Positions 42,255-54,045 of a stretch of DNA of 64,000 nt are shown here, one piece after another (position 1 is the first letter of the stretch; every line of letters begins with the position of its first letter). Position numbers and translations under genes: made by a program. The notes under the pieces were generated by a model, which did no database searches, was not told the DNA's origin, and saw nothing but the letters and a program-made list of their open reading frames with translations. The DNA is taken from positions 13,269,082 to 13,333,081 of the forward strand of contig CM058230.1 of assembly GCA_030180135.1 (NCBI GenBank), read 5' to 3'. Origin of the DNA: Orychophragmus violaceus (Eukaryota; Streptophyta; Magnoliopsida; Brassicales; Brassicaceae).

Positions 42255-44557
42255 GTATATATATAGATTCTTGGAAAAGGTTAAAGCTGACAATATAAAA
42301 GGTATATTTTATAATAAATTGTTTATTTTTGTTAGAAACGAGCTTAATATGATGATTCCACCCTGAAACAAGTGGTGGCCTCACTTGATTGTCCGTACAC
42401 ATTTTATCTACAGTTGCATGACGACTAAACGCCTACACTAAATACACCTCGTGCTTATGTATCGACTCATATTCGTGTTTCGTTTTTTCTAGGGTTGGTC
42501 CCTCGATTCTTAGATATTACATGCACCATTATGATACACAATTTATTTTGAAATAAATATATCAAATGATGATTTGATGAGTTTGAGTGTTTGACCCACA
42601 AATATTGAGGCCAGCCCTAAGCAACCAAAGAAAGTGAGAAAAAAACAAAGAGAATGATTTTAGTTTTTCTTTGCGACCCTTTTAAAGCCCATACATAACT
42701 AATTAACCATAACTAGCACTAATCCAGTTTTTTTCCCGACAAAAAAGTAAATCAACAAAGTGAGACTATATGCACCACTCAGCAATTCATCACTCTAAAA
42801 TTTCATGATATAACCCAATATCAAACAAATTAGAGAAAATAAAAATGGAAAATGTATACGTACGTACCTTGACGCTGATGGAGTAGAGAACCGAGTTGTC
42901 AAGAGTGGTGACATTGAGATGAAGAAGAGTGAGTCTTAAACTCTGTATCGAAGCTACGAGCTTAAGAAGCTGCCTCGGCTTCTTCTTCGCCATTATCTTG
43001 ATGTTTGCGTGGCCTTCCGCCACCGTCACTTCTATTTCCGCCGGTGAAGATGAGCTTTCCGTTGCTGATGGTGACTTAGTCGAGTATTGAGGGAAATTGA
43101 AGAAATCTGAGAAGGGTCCCATCAACGAGCTAATGCTTGTGTCGGCTTCATGGGTCGTGGTTCTCCTAGGCTCCATAGACTGTAAGATGTGCTCTAACTC
43201 CTTTACGTAGTTAATGGCTCCTCCTACAATCGACGCTTGATCTCCCTTTACCACAAAAAACCCATTCGGATGAGATATGTATGTAAAGGTAGTTCATACA
43301 AGATTTGAACAAATCTTTGAACGTTAGATAATGACATACCTACATATCACGTTAATTAATTAGATATAATTATGATTGCTTTTTTTTGTTAATAAATTGT
43401 ATACAAATTTCAAATATTATTAGTCATATATATACTTATTCTAATAAATTGTTGTCACATAATTTTTAATACTATAATATATATTATAAAAGATGTAAAT
43501 ATGTATATAACCATCACCCCCTTTCGACCAAAAAAAACACATCACCCTTGCATAGAATTGTACATGGTAGATGTTAGTAAGCTGAATAATAAACATCCAA
43601 ATATTCTTAATCACTCCCATGCTTTTTCATTTTAAATGTTAATATATATATATATATATATATTTCTAAAAATAATTTATTATTATTATTATTCTTCTTT
43701 TTTTGGTTTGAAGAAACCTCAAAATACGCAAAAACTGAGTACTATGCCAAGCAAATAAAACAAGGACACACATATCTGAAAGACCTATGAATAATAGTGA
43801 CCAAATGGTATAAATAGTACTCCCTCTGTTTCAACTCTGTTTCAAAATGTAAGTAGTTTTAGCTATTTTTGTTTGTTTCGTATTATAATTTGTTTTTATA
43901 TATCTAAACAACTTTTAGTTTTATCAAAAACTGTGTATCCAATCGTAATTTATGGTTTTTTTTTCTGATTGGTTAAACTGTTTTTAATTATATCTTTATT
44001 TGTATTTTTAAATCAAAAAATAAATTTTTTAATCTTTGTGCTTTTAACCAAAACTACTTACATTTTGAAGGAGTATATACGTCTATGTGTGTTAGAGTAA
44101 TCAAAGACTAAATTACCCTTTGAGCATATGACGACGGCATTAGAGAACGGAGCACGGCGAGGTACTCGTTCATCTGTTTCCGGCGATTTCTTTCGACGGC
44201 GATGTGAGTCATTCTCTGGTTCTCGATCTCTTCCTTGTTCTTGTTGCTCCTTGTTCTCCTCCTCTTCTTCCTCTGCTGTGTAGGAGGATGATTTTCCATA
44301 TCAATGGCGTGAAGACCAAGCTCTTCTTCCAATGAAGTGATCAAAGGGCACTGATGATGATGATAGTCTCCCCATTGACGTTCTTCCTCCTTATTATTTT
44401 CAACAAAGCTCTGTTCTTGCCCTAACTTATCAATGTTGTTCTTCGTATCTGGAGTTACTACCTCTTCTTGATAGTACAAGTCGTGGAACATGAAATCTTT
44501 GCAACTAGAGATGTATCCGAAGGGATCTTGCGGGTATACGACAGCCTCCAATGACAT
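42076..44557 (-). CDS. BHLH94: bHLH transcription factor (bHLH94/96 type)
   Basis: Nuclear DNA-binding regulator of the FAMA-related bHLH subgroup. Three exons on the minus strand: 44557-44117, 43245-42868 and 42159-42076, all phase 0, 300 residues. The start MSLEAVVYPQDPFGYIS matches the subgroup, so the longer frame from 44674 was not used. The basic region HIAVERNRRKQMNEY (with the His/Glu/Arg that read the E-box) and helix 1 are in exon 1; GDQASIVGGAINYVKELEHILQ gives loop and helix 2 in exon 2. The C-terminal EIEVTVAEGHANIKIMAKKKPRQLLKLV...LLHLNVTT...VLYSISVK is an ACT-like dimerisation domain, completed in exon 3. It is closest from memory to AT1G22490 (bHLH94) and AT1G72210 (bHLH96). 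Intron 1 has a Stowaway MITE and intron 2 an AT/GT repeat. Confidence 0.95.
42191..42265. repeat. TA-rich microsatellite in bHLH intron 2
   Basis: Runs of TA broken by GTATATA units, about 75 bp, starting some 30 bp from exon 3 on the acceptor side. Confidence 0.9.
43820..44073. mobile_element. Stowaway-type MITE in bHLH intron 1
   Basis: 254 bp starting CTCCCTCTGTTTC and ending TTTTGAAGGAG, flanked by TA (43818-43819, 44074-44075). The ends share AAAATGTAAGTAGTTTT in inverted orientation. CTCCCTC ends with TA duplications are typical of Tc1/mariner-derived Stowaway MITEs. Confidence 0.88.
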
Positions 44558-45298
44558 TTTTTTAGCTTGAGATTGTTTAAAAGAAAAACTCAAGAATTTT
44601 AAAAGAAAGGAAACAACGTTAAGACAGAAAGTGTTTGTCGCTCTCTTTTTGTCTTGAGGGGGAAATAAAGGCAAAAGGGTTAAGACCCACTAAAGGAAAC
44701 TAAGCTGGTTATTAGTTATATAATGATTCTTTTTAGATTGATTATATAAAATATTAAACTCTCAATTAAGAACTCACCGGCATGGAGGTAGATAGGAGAG
44801 TGAAAGAGGAAGTATGAAGATCATTCAAAGTGGTGTTTGTTTATTGTGTGACTCTTGCGGTTCGGTCGATGGAGAGAAGAGAAGCTTTGTGAGGCTATAA
44901 AGCTAACTATTATTATAAATTTTAGAAGCTCCCAACAGTTGACCAAAAAAAGAACACTCCCACCAAAATCCAATACGAAATAAAAAATAAAAAGTGAAAT
45001 ATTAATAGTCCCAATATGGAAATTATTTTCGTATAAATTTTCTATTTAATTTGATTAAAGAGTAAACATATAATTAAGTTTTGATTTGGTATATTTTGAA
45101 CTATTCCTAAAAACCTTTAGCAGATAACTCTTTTTAGTCCAAAGTAATTTAATAATAAAATGATTTATTACAAAATAATTTAGTTGAAGTAGTGGGAAGT
45201 GATGTGCGAGTAAGAAAACTCATAGTAACCATAACAAAAACCTTTCATGCATGTATGATATGACTCTTTGAATAGTGTATCATCCATGTGAGTGAAAC
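44558..45298. other. Upstream region of the bHLH gene, no gene
   Basis: Contains the 5' UTR and promoter of the minus-strand bHLH gene. CCGGTGAGTTC near 44,781 on the minus strand could be a donor of a 5' UTR intron. Otherwise it is AT-rich. Confidence 0.45.
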
Positions 45299-45524
45299 TT
45301 AGAGCATCCACATTAATGATCTCCATGTTGGGGTTCTTAATAATTTTTTAATATTTTTTTAATTAGGTTGAAATAGTTAAGAACTCATTCTTTCGTTGCT
45401 CATCCATTGATGAACCTCTAATTGGGGTTCTTAACTTTTTTTAAATAATTAATTTGTAAACATTTTAATTGAAAATTTTATTTATTGTAATATTAAATTT
45501 TATCTTACAACAATTATATTTCTA

Positions 45525-46815
45525 GATTACCAAATTTGTTCCATATATTCTCAATTAAATCGGCTTTCAATCGTTGATGTATCCGTTTATCACGTACTTG
45601 ATTCCGAATGCCAATCATATTACCGAGGTTTGTAGGCATGTCTGTATAATACGTAAAGTCCACCTCTGAACTTCGGCTTGATTCTCCTTGTTCGAAGTCA
45701 GATGTATCGAATTGAGTGTATTCATCCCGTTCGTCTTATACTATCATATCGTGTAGTATGATACATATTCTCATAATTTTTCTTATTTTTGCCTTGTCCC
45801 AAATAAGAGCAGGATTTTTAACAATTGCAAACCAAGCTTGCAATACTCCAAAAGCACGTTCAACATCTTTTCGGACAGATTCTTGACGTTCAGCAAATAA
45901 CTCTGCTTTAGGACCTTGAGACAGAGTTATAGATTGGATAAAGGTTGCCCATTGTGGGTAAATTTCGTCTGTGAGGTAGTACGCCAAATGATACTTGTTT
46001 CCGTTGACCATGTATTCCACTTTTGGTGCTCGGCCTTGTAATATGTCATCAAACACAGGTGACCGATCAAGAACATTAATATCGTTCAAAGTACCCGGTG
46101 GTCCAAAAAATGCATGCCATATCCAAAGATCTTGTGATGCTACAGCCTCTAAGACAATCGTTGGCTTTCCTGAACCACGCGTATAATACCCTTTCGAAGC
46201 GGTTGGGCAATTTTTCCACTCCCAATGCATACAATCGATGCATCCTATCATACCAGGAAACCCTTGTATCTCTCCAATATCTAGTAGTCGTTGAAGATCC
46301 TCTGGTGTGGGCCTTCGTAGATACTCTTGTCCAAACAACTCTATTATTTCATCTGTAAACTTATCCAGACATAACAACGCTGTGGTTGCACCCAGTCTAA
46401 GATATTCGTCACACCCGTCAGCCGCGCAACCATAGGCTAAGATACAGACAGCTGCCGTACACTTTTGTAGTCCGGATAGCCCGAGTCTACCGCCTCCATC
46501 TCTTCTTTGATGAAAGTATGGAACCTCATTAGAGACGCGATCAACAATCCGAGTGAAAAATGATTTGTTCATACGAAAACGGCGTCTGAATATACGAGGC
46601 GGTTATGTAGGATCTTCACTGAAGTAGTCGCTCCATAAACGTTTGTGGCCCGCTTCTCGATTTCTTTCAATAAATTCTCGCTTCTTCGGTTTTGTTGCTT
46701 GGACCTCCATTAAGGCATTGAAAGTATCTTCAAAATGATGTTCAAAGGTTTCTTTAAAAGCTTCATTTAACTGACTATCGATATCATTTGTGGAAGACGA
46801 AGACATTTTTGGCAA
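45525..46815 (-). pseudogene. PIF/Harbinger transposase, two nonsense codons
   Basis: One minus-strand frame with in-frame stops at 46603-46605 and 45736-45738. The N-terminal part (46815-46606) is MPKMSSSSTNDIDSQ..., with HKRLWSDYF; the main part (46572-45739) carries the DDE catalytic core: GCIDCMHW (Asp113 of that segment), LNDINVLDRS (Asp163) and RKDVERAFGVLQ (Glu237), then ICIILHDMIV. Homologous sequence continues past the second stop to about 45525. The enzyme would cut at TTA sites using its inverted repeats. With two stops it is not expected to be active. Confidence 0.9.
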
Positions 46816-46944
46816 GTGTTGTAAACTAGAAATGAAGTTGTAGCAAAGAAATGAAGTTGTACCAATGAACTACCACCTGTGATAGGATAAGTAGATGATT
46901 TTAGGATAAGTAGATGATTTTAGAGAAATGAAGTTGGACCAAAG

Positions 46945-47583
46945 TGTTGGAATTGTGTCCAGTAATCTCGGTACTGTCTCTAGAAAGTAAGAGTATGTCA
47001 ATGATCAGACATAAGTCATATAATACTGGGGGTCATGATGGCTTGCTAGAGTCCGCTCATGATCTATAAGTCTTGGACTTATTGCCTTTATTATATGATC
47101 CCATATGGGTCACACGCCTAAGCTAACATGAAAATGTGTAGGAACGGCTTAGCAGAAGTACGGTAAAAGTGCTAGGCATTTACCGAACTTAGAGAGAGAT
47201 TAATGGGTCTGATTAAATCTGAGGAATTTAATTAGACTGGGAATTTGGGCCCAAAAGCCCAAAAGAATTAGAGAAGGGTTTTATAATTAAAACCAAGTCT
47301 AATTCTCTCTTCCCTAACCCTAAGCCCCTGCGCTGATTTCTCTCTCTCTCTGCGGCCTCCCTCAGCTCGGTCTAGCAGCCATTTTCTGTGATTGCGTGTG
47401 TGAGCCTTTGGAGGATCCATCCCTTGGTGGTTCTGCTGATCTCTGACCCATACCATCTCTTTCCGCTGCACAAACAGGTATAAGGTGAGATCTATTTAGT
47501 TTCTAAATAAGAGAACCTAGATCTGCATGTTTAGTAGATGAATCAATTGAGAATTGAATCAGGAAACACTAAACGATCCAACA
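46945..47583 (+). repeat. 5' LTR of copia B
   Basis: 639 bp, TGTTGGAATTG...GATCCAACA. The open frame 47268-47471 is inside it and recurs in the other LTR; it is not a gene. Confidence 0.96.
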
Positions 47584-47584
47584 G

Positions 47585-47596
47585 TGGTATCAGAGC
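47585..47596 (+). promoter_or_regulatory. Primer-binding site of copia B
   Basis: TGGTATCAGAGC one base after the LTR, complementary to initiator tRNA-Met as in most copia elements. Confidence 0.93.
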
Positions 47597-47751
47597 TATT
47601 GGTTATGTGGTTTTTCTTGTTTAGAATCTTGTTTAGGATTGTTTAAAGAAGTGTTTTTTGAATCAATCTACTGATAAGAGCAAAACACTTAAGAAACAAG
47701 AATTGAAACCTAAACTAATGAAAATCGCAAACCAAACTATATGATTTGGTA

Positions 47752-48020
47752 TGCGTCGGTTTGATGATGCACGGACCGATCGCTTTGCGGATCGAGTCGC
47801 GTGATCATCCGATCGCGGCAGCTGGACCGGACGACCGAGCGGATCGGATCAACGCGATCGCGATCGCTTCCTGCATCGTCCCGGCGTGTCCAGCGTGACC
47901 GAGAGCCGACTGGATCGTCCCGATCGCATGCCTCGTCACGTCCCGAACAATCGACCGTCCCGTCCCGTCTCGTCGCATCCAGCAACCGTCCGGTCGTGGA
48001 TCGTTCGCGTGTTGGCTTGC
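47752..48020. other. CpG-dense leader segment of copia B
   Basis: About 270 bp very rich in CG dinucleotides and GATCG words (GCGGATCGAG, ATCCGATCGCGG, ACGCGATCGCGATCGC, GTCCCGATCGC) between primer-binding site and gag. Two overlapping open frames on opposite strands (47801-48097, 47805-48110) result from the low stop density of GC-rich sequence and are not called genes. Confidence 0.8.
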
Positions 48021-48110
48021 GGCTAGGTCACGGCCATGAATGGTTCGTGACAAAATCGGTTCGTTTCGGTTTAAGGCTCGGTTTAAAATTTTATTAAAAT
48101 CAATCGTCAC

Positions 48111-49214
48111 AGTTTAATAAACAGAGTTAATAATTTTATTAAGTTCTGGTTAAACCGGGATAAGAAATCCAATGTCGAAATAATTATTGGATTTAGTGCC
48201 TAAACCAGTGGTTTTCTAATTTGATTTGGTTGGACCAAATAAATTGAGAAAATCCGGTTTAGTAAATAACCGGTTGACAATTGTGGTCATCGTAGTAATT
48301 AATTTTGGTTAGACCAATTTTAATGAACCAGACCGGTTATGTTATTTAATTGGACAATTGGGTTATGTCTTGGACATGGACCAATTCTTGGGCCTCGGGC
48401 CAAGAAGTTAAAACAATTGGGCCAATTATTTGAGTCTTTTCTTCAGATTAATTTAAAATTTATTTTTATAAAATAATTATATAAATCGATTTTAAATTAA
48501 AGTTTCCGAAATTTTGAAATTAGAAAGTTTATTAAAATAGAAGTTTCTAGATTTGCATGTTTTGGATTTTAAGAAATTTCTAAAGTTAGAAAGTTTCCGG
48601 TTTTAGAAAGTTTCCAATTTTAGAAAGTTTCCAAAATTAGTAGGTTTCCCAAAATGGAAAGTTTCCCAAAATAGTAATCTTCTATTTTGGGATGAAATTT
48701 TAATAAACCTACGAACCTCAAATAATATCAAGCGTTGGATGTCTTGTCCAGTCTATGTCAGCTGTCGAAGCCCATTCAATTGTACTCATGGCCTTACAGT
48801 GTGAGGGTGTCTACTTTTGCGTGGGTAAGACGGTTTGTGATTCATAAATGTCATTGGGAGTCCCAGACATTAATGATTACATGACTGTATAGACTGGTTT
48901 TCTTGACTAGGCCATCGGGAGTCCCCGGCCTTGAGACATCAGAGTGGATTGGGCCTCGGGCCCAGATTCACAACCAAGAGTTATATCACGGATATAATTA
49001 GCCGACATAGGGCTTACCGATATAAGCTAAGGTTGGGTGATGGCCAGTGGCCCACTTTGATCTTAGTTATATGTGGATCTTGGAATCATTATATTCTATT
49101 GAGGGTAACATATGTTATTGAATATAATGCGTGATTAATCATATTAAGTATAATACAAGATTAATCATATTGAACATATTAACTAATAACCTTTTTATCT
49201 TATATATTTCAGCT
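48111..49214. other. Remaining leader of copia B
   Basis: Untranslated leader up to the gag start. It contains GAAAGTTTCC-type short repeats (about 48,500-48,670). TATATATTTCAG immediately before the start (to 49212) looks like a splice acceptor; no matching donor was fixed. Confidence 0.5.
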
Positions 49215-52200
49215 ATGACTACTACAAGCACACAAAACACATTCTCAATCCGGTCTGTTCTCGAGAAGGAGAAGCTGACTGGAACGAACTTCCTGAAGTG
49301 GTCAAGGAACTTGAGGCTAGTCCTCAAGCAGGAGAAGAAGGATTATGTCCTTCGTGATCCCCTCCCCGAGAGGCCTCCTGCCAATGCCGCCAGGACTCTG
49401 CATAATGCTTGGGAAAAGCATTCGTCAGATGAAAATGATGTCTATTGCCTGATGTTGGCGACAATGACTGCTGAGCTGCAAATGCAGTTCGAGAGTGTGT
49501 TGTCACCCATCGAGATAATGGCAAGCCTGAAATCGCTTTTTCAGGAGCAAGCAAGGACTGAGAGGTTTCAGACAGTTAAGAACCTCTTAGACTGTAAGTT
49601 GGCTGCAAATGCGGCAGTGAGTCCTCATGTCTTGAAGATGATGGGTTATCTCGATCATCTTCAGAAACTCGACTGCCCTATCAGCCAGGAACTTGCCTGC
49701 GACATCGTTCTGCAGTCTTTACCTGCAAGCTATGATCAGTTCATCCTGAACTTTAACATGCATGGCTTGAGTAAAACATTTCCTGAGCTTCACGGAATGC
49801 TCAAGACTGCAGAGCCCAACTTGAGGAAAACCGCCAAGGACCCCAATGTGCTTATGGTGCAAAAGGGCAAGGGCTTTAAGAAATCCTCTGCTAAGGATAA
49901 GGGAAAGGCTAAGGCTGTCCAAGTCTCGGACAAGGACACGCCAAAGCCCAAGCCCAAGTCTAAGGCTGGGCCTACTGACATCTGCAGGTTCTGTAAAGAA
50001 CCAGGGCATTGGAGGAGAGAATGTAAGAAATTCCAAGAAGGTCTAAAGGAATTGAAGAAGAAGACTCTCGAGACTTCTTCATCAGGTATTTTTGTTATAG
50101 AAGTTAATACAACTACTTCTGATAATACCTCATGGGTTATGGATACTGGTTGTGGGGCTCATATTTGTACTAATATGCAGGCACTCAGCAACAGTAGAAG
50201 GCTGAAGCAAGGACAAGTGGAGCTACGAGTTGGGAATGGAGCGAAAGTTCCTGCACTAGCTGTAGGCACATACTTGTTGTCTTTACCTTCGGGATTGATT
50301 TTAGAACTCAATAATTGTTATTTTGTACCTGCTATAAGCAGAAATATTATTTCAATTTCTTTGTTGGATTTGGAAGGTTATGATTTTTCAGTTAAGAATA
50401 AATTATGTTCCTTCAATCGCAACAATTTGTTCTATGGTTGTGCCCCTCTTACGAATGGGCTTTACATACTCGATCAATCCGCGCCAATTTATAACATTAA
50501 TACCAAACGGTTCAAACCTAATGAGGAGAACCGAACGTTTCTATGGCATTGTCGTTTAGGGCACATCAGCGAGAAACGCATCAAGAGGCTCCATTCGAAT
50601 GGACTTCTTGGCTCATTTGACTTTGAGTCATGTGAGAAATACGAATCCTGCATGATGGGCAAAATGACGCAGGCCCCCTTTAATAAACCTAACGAGAGGG
50701 CCAGTGACTTATTGGGCCTGATACACACTGACGTGTGTGGCCCAATGTCCACAAATGCAAGAGGAAACTATCAGTACTTCATTACCTTCACTGATGATTT
50801 CAGTAGGTATGGATATGTTTATTTAATGAAACATAAGTCTGAATCTTTTGAGAAGTTCAGAGAATTCCAAAATGAAGTACAGAACCAACTTGGCAAAAGC
50901 ATTAAGGCTCTTCGGTCCGACCGAGGAGGAGAATACTTAAGCCAAGAATTCAGTGATCATCTAAGAGAGTGTGGGATCGTGTCCCAACTCACTCCTCCTG
51001 GAACACCTCAATGGAATGGTGTGTCTGAGAGGAGAAATCAGACCTTATTAGATATGGTGCGATCTATGATGAGTCACACAGACCTTCCAATATCCCTTTG
51101 GGGATATGCTCTGCTAACAGCAGTGTTCACTCTAAATAGAGCGCCATCGAAAGCAGTAGCAAAGACACCATATGAATTATGGACTGGAGTGGCTCCAGTG
51201 TTGTCTTATCTAAGAATTTGGGGTTGTGAAGCCTATGTCAAGAGATTAATCTCAGACAAGCTTACACCAAAGTCTGATAAATGCTACTTCATTGGTTATA
51301 CAAAGGAAACCAAGGCTTATTACTTCTATCTACGTTCCGAGAACAAGATCTTTGTTGCCCGGGATTGTAGCTTTCTTGAGAGGGAGTTTCTCTCTAAGAA
51401 AGACAGTGGGAGTAAGGTACTGCTTGAAGAAATTCAAGATGAACAGGATACTGCTCAACCTAATGAGGAAGAGCAGCAGGAGGACCTACAAGAAATTGTA
51501 GAGCCTGAACCTGTAGTACCTGAAGTTCGAAGATCCGGGAGGATCCGTCACGAACCCGAGAGATATCAAGGATTCCTCGTGACTGACTGTCATGATCTTC
51601 TGATCATTGATGGTGATGAACCATCGAACTTCAATCAAGCCATGATGGGCCCAGATTCCTCGAAGTGGCGCAAGGCCACTGATTCCCAAATGGACTCCAT
51701 GTCGGTCAATCAAGTATTTTCGTTGGTTGACTTACCCGCTGGTGTAAAAGCCATCGAGTGCAAATGGATCTTCAAGAAGAAGATTGACGTGGATGGAAAT
51801 GTCCAGATTTATAAAGCCAGGTTGGTGGCAAAAGGTTTCAGACAAGTTCACGGTGTGGATTACGATGAAACATATTCACCAGTGGCTATGATGAAATCTA
51901 TTCGGATTCTACTAGCAACTGCAGCTTTTCATGATTATGAAATTTGGCAGATGGACGTGAAAACCGCCTTCCTGAATGGAATTCTGGAAGAGGATGTGTA
52001 TATGACACAACCTGACGGTTACATAGATCCAAAGAATGCTGGGAAAGTATGCAAGCTTCATAAATCCATTTATGGATTGAAGCAAGCATCGAGGAGCTGG
52101 AATCTTCGTTTTGATGAAGCGATCAAGCAATTTGACTTCATCAGAAACGAAGAGGAACAATGCGTGTATAAGAAAACTAGTGGGAGCAAGATAGTATTTC

Positions 52201-53192
52201 TTATTCTGTATGTCGATGACATACTGCTTCTCGGAAACGACGTTCCAATGCTGAAGTCGGTAAAGGACTGGCTTGGAAGTTGTTTTTCCATGAAAGACAT
52301 GGGTGAAGCCGCATACGTTCTTGGAATCAGGATCTATCGGGATAGATCTAGAAGGCTGATAGGCTTGTGTCAAGATTCATACATTGACAAAGTTCTACAA
52401 AGATTCAGCATGAAAGATTCCAAGAAGGGCTTCACGCCAATGGTACATGGCACAACGCTAGGCAAGAAGCAGAGCCCTACGACGGCTGCTGAGCTTGAGC
52501 GCATGAAGAATATTCCTTATGCATCTGCAATAGGATCTGTCATGTATGCCATGATCTGTACTCGTCCTGATGTTGCTTATGCATTAAGCATGACGAGTAG
52601 ATACCAGTCAAATCCAGGTGAAAACCATTGGATTGCCGTCAAGAATATCCTGAAGTATCTAAGACATACTAAGGATAAGTTCTTGGTATACGGTGGAAGT
52701 GATGTGCTTAAAGTCAGTGGATTCACGGACGCAAGTTTCCAGATAGACCAAGATGATTTCCGGTCACAGTCCGGTTATATCTTTTGTCTGAATGGCGGTG
52801 CAATCAGTTGGAGAAGCTCCAAGCAAGACACCGTTGCTGATTCCACTACAGAAGCTGAATATATCGCCGCCTCAGAAGCTGCGAAGGAAGCTGTTTGGAT
52901 ACGAAAGTTCATTATTGAACTAGGTGTGATACCAGATGCGGCTGAGCCTCTGGCACTGTTTTGTGATAACAATGGTGCTATTGCTCAGGCAAAGGAACCA
53001 AGATCACACCAGAAATCCAAGCATGTTCTAAGAAGATTTCACTTGATACGTGACATCATTAATAGAAAGGAAGTCAAGATCAGCCGAGTTCAAACAGATG
53101 ATAACGTCGCTGATCCGTTGACAAAGCCACTCCCAAGACCTAAGCTCGAGTTCCTGACTGAAGCTGTAGGCATTAGAGACATTGAAATGTAA
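49215..53192 (+). CDS. Copia B gag-pol polyprotein, intact
   Basis: A single frame of about 1325 residues from MTTTSTQNTFSIRSV. An in-frame Met at 49131 exists, but family gag starts and the acceptor-like sequence favour 49215. Order: gag; zinc knuckle CRFCKEPGHWRREC (about 256); protease with MDTGCGAH (about 310, DTG instead of the usual DSG); integrase zinc region HCRLGH...CEKYESC; integrase core Asp (LIHTDVCGP), Asp (LRSDRGGEY), Glu (NGVSERRN); RT with MDVKTAFLNG and YVDD (about 998); RNase H with GFTDASF, STTEAEY and ending NVADPLTKPL. The polyprotein makes virus-like particles in the cytoplasm and integrates cDNA in the nucleus. No stop or frameshift was seen, so it may be functional. 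Confidence 0.96.
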   Translation: MTTTSTQNTFSIRSVLEKEKLTGTNFLKWSRNLRLVLKQEKKDYVLRDPLPERPPANAARTLHNAWEKHSSDENDVYCLMLATMTAELQMQFESVLSPIEIMASLKSLFQEQARTERFQTVKNLLDCKLAANAAVSPHVLKMMGYLDHLQKLDCPISQELACDIVLQSLPASYDQFILNFNMHGLSKTFPELHGMLKTAEPNLRKTAKDPNVLMVQKGKGFKKSSAKDKGKAKAVQVSDKDTPKPKPKSKAGPTDICRFCKEPGHWRRECKKFQEGLKELKKKTLETSSSGIFVIEVNTTTSDNTSWVMDTGCGAHICTNMQALSNSRRLKQGQVELRVGNGAKVPALAVGTYLLSLPSGLILELNNCYFVPAISRNIISISLLDLEGYDFSVKNKLCSFNRNNLFYGCAPLTNGLYILDQSAPIYNINTKRFKPNEENRTFLWHCRLGHISEKRIKRLHSNGLLGSFDFESCEKYESCMMGKMTQAPFNKPNERASDLLGLIHTDVCGPMSTNARGNYQYFITFTDDFSRYGYVYLMKHKSESFEKFREFQNEVQNQLGKSIKALRSDRGGEYLSQEFSDHLRECGIVSQLTPPGTPQWNGVSERRNQTLLDMVRSMMSHTDLPISLWGYALLTAVFTLNRAPSKAVAKTPYELWTGVAPVLSYLRIWGCEAYVKRLISDKLTPKSDKCYFIGYTKETKAYYFYLRSENKIFVARDCSFLEREFLSKKDSGSKVLLEEIQDEQDTAQPNEEEQQEDLQEIVEPEPVVPEVRRSGRIRHEPERYQGFLVTDCHDLLIIDGDEPSNFNQAMMGPDSSKWRKATDSQMDSMSVNQVFSLVDLPAGVKAIECKWIFKKKIDVDGNVQIYKARLVAKGFRQVHGVDYDETYSPVAMMKSIRILLATAAFHDYEIWQMDVKTAFLNGILEEDVYMTQPDGYIDPKNAGKVCKLHKSIYGLKQASRSWNLRFDEAIKQFDFIRNEEEQCVYKKTSGSKIVFLILYVDDILLLGNDVPMLKSVKDWLGSCFSMKDMGEAAYVLGIRIYRDRSRRLIGLCQDSYIDKVLQRFSMKDSKKGFTPMVHGTTLGKKQSPTTAAELERMKNIPYASAIGSVMYAMICTRPDVAYALSMTSRYQSNPGENHWIAVKNILKYLRHTKDKFLVYGGSDVLKVSGFTDASFQIDQDDFRSQSGYIFCLNGGAISWRSSKQDTVADSTTEAEYIAASEAAKEAVWIRKFIIELGVIPDAAEPLALFCDNNGAIAQAKEPRSHQKSKHVLRRFHLIRDIINRKEVKISRVQTDDNVADPLTKPLPRPKLEFLTEAVGIRDIEM

Positions 53193-54045
53193 TCTAAATT
53201 TGAGTGGGAGTTTGAGGGCTTTATTTAGTTATTGATATGTTCTTGTAAAACATTTTTTTTTTATGTTTAATGAAATTATTATTTCAAGATTATTTTAACT
53301 GTGATGAAATAATCGTTCCAAAGTGATATAAACCATTTTATAGGTCATCTAAGTAAGTGACTTGATCTTGAGTCATCAAAGTCATTTAGCTTGATCATGA
53401 GACCCTATATTTGATAGATGGATTATATCATCCTGTCCCTAGTCGAAGGTTGTTGAAATTGGAACACCAACAACCGTGTGAGACTAGATTGGTATGTGAC
53501 TTATGACAAAGTCTCAGTGTGTCATAGATGCTCGGCATCAAAGTCAGTACATAGGTGTATGTGGGGTACATACGACCGGACAAGACCCGCTTATAAGAAC
53601 TCTTCAGGATATTTATATCTGTGTCATAAGAGATTCTTACTACGACTATAGAGTATAGTCCTTAGACCTGAGTTCGCATGCATGTGACTGCACATGAACT
53701 GATGCGCTTTGATCATTGTCTAACGCTGTCGTTATGCGATAGTTATAAGGACCTTGTTTGGGTGTATTATGAAATGAGTAGTATACAGTGATGGAACAAG
53801 ACGGGATTTGTCCCTCCAATATAAATGGAGTGAATATCTCTAGGCTAATCGGAGATTTGAATACTGGAAAATGCATGGCCATGCTCAAACGGACTTTCCC
53901 GAGTCGTTTGGATTGTCAGTATCAAATCAGAGTCCGATGAACAAGATTAGGCTTTATAAGGATGACACTCATCTTGCCTTATGACTAATCGAGATATTGA
54001 GACAAAAGGATTATGAATACAGAGATTCCAGTACAAGTGGGAGAT
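53193..54045. other. 3' untranslated region of copia B
   Basis: Between the pol stop and the 3' LTR, about 850 bp, longer than usual for copia. No open frame of note. It ends with the polypurine tract GTGGGAGAT. Confidence 0.7.

Noticed and set aside
44558..44674. Longer N-terminus for the bHLH protein (start at 44674)
   Set aside because: MSLEAVVYPQDPFGYIS at 44557 matches the known subgroup start; the upstream 39 residues have no counterpart there.
47801..48110. Overlapping open frames in the CpG-dense leader
   Set aside because: They arise on both strands from low stop-codon density in GC-rich sequence and match no family.
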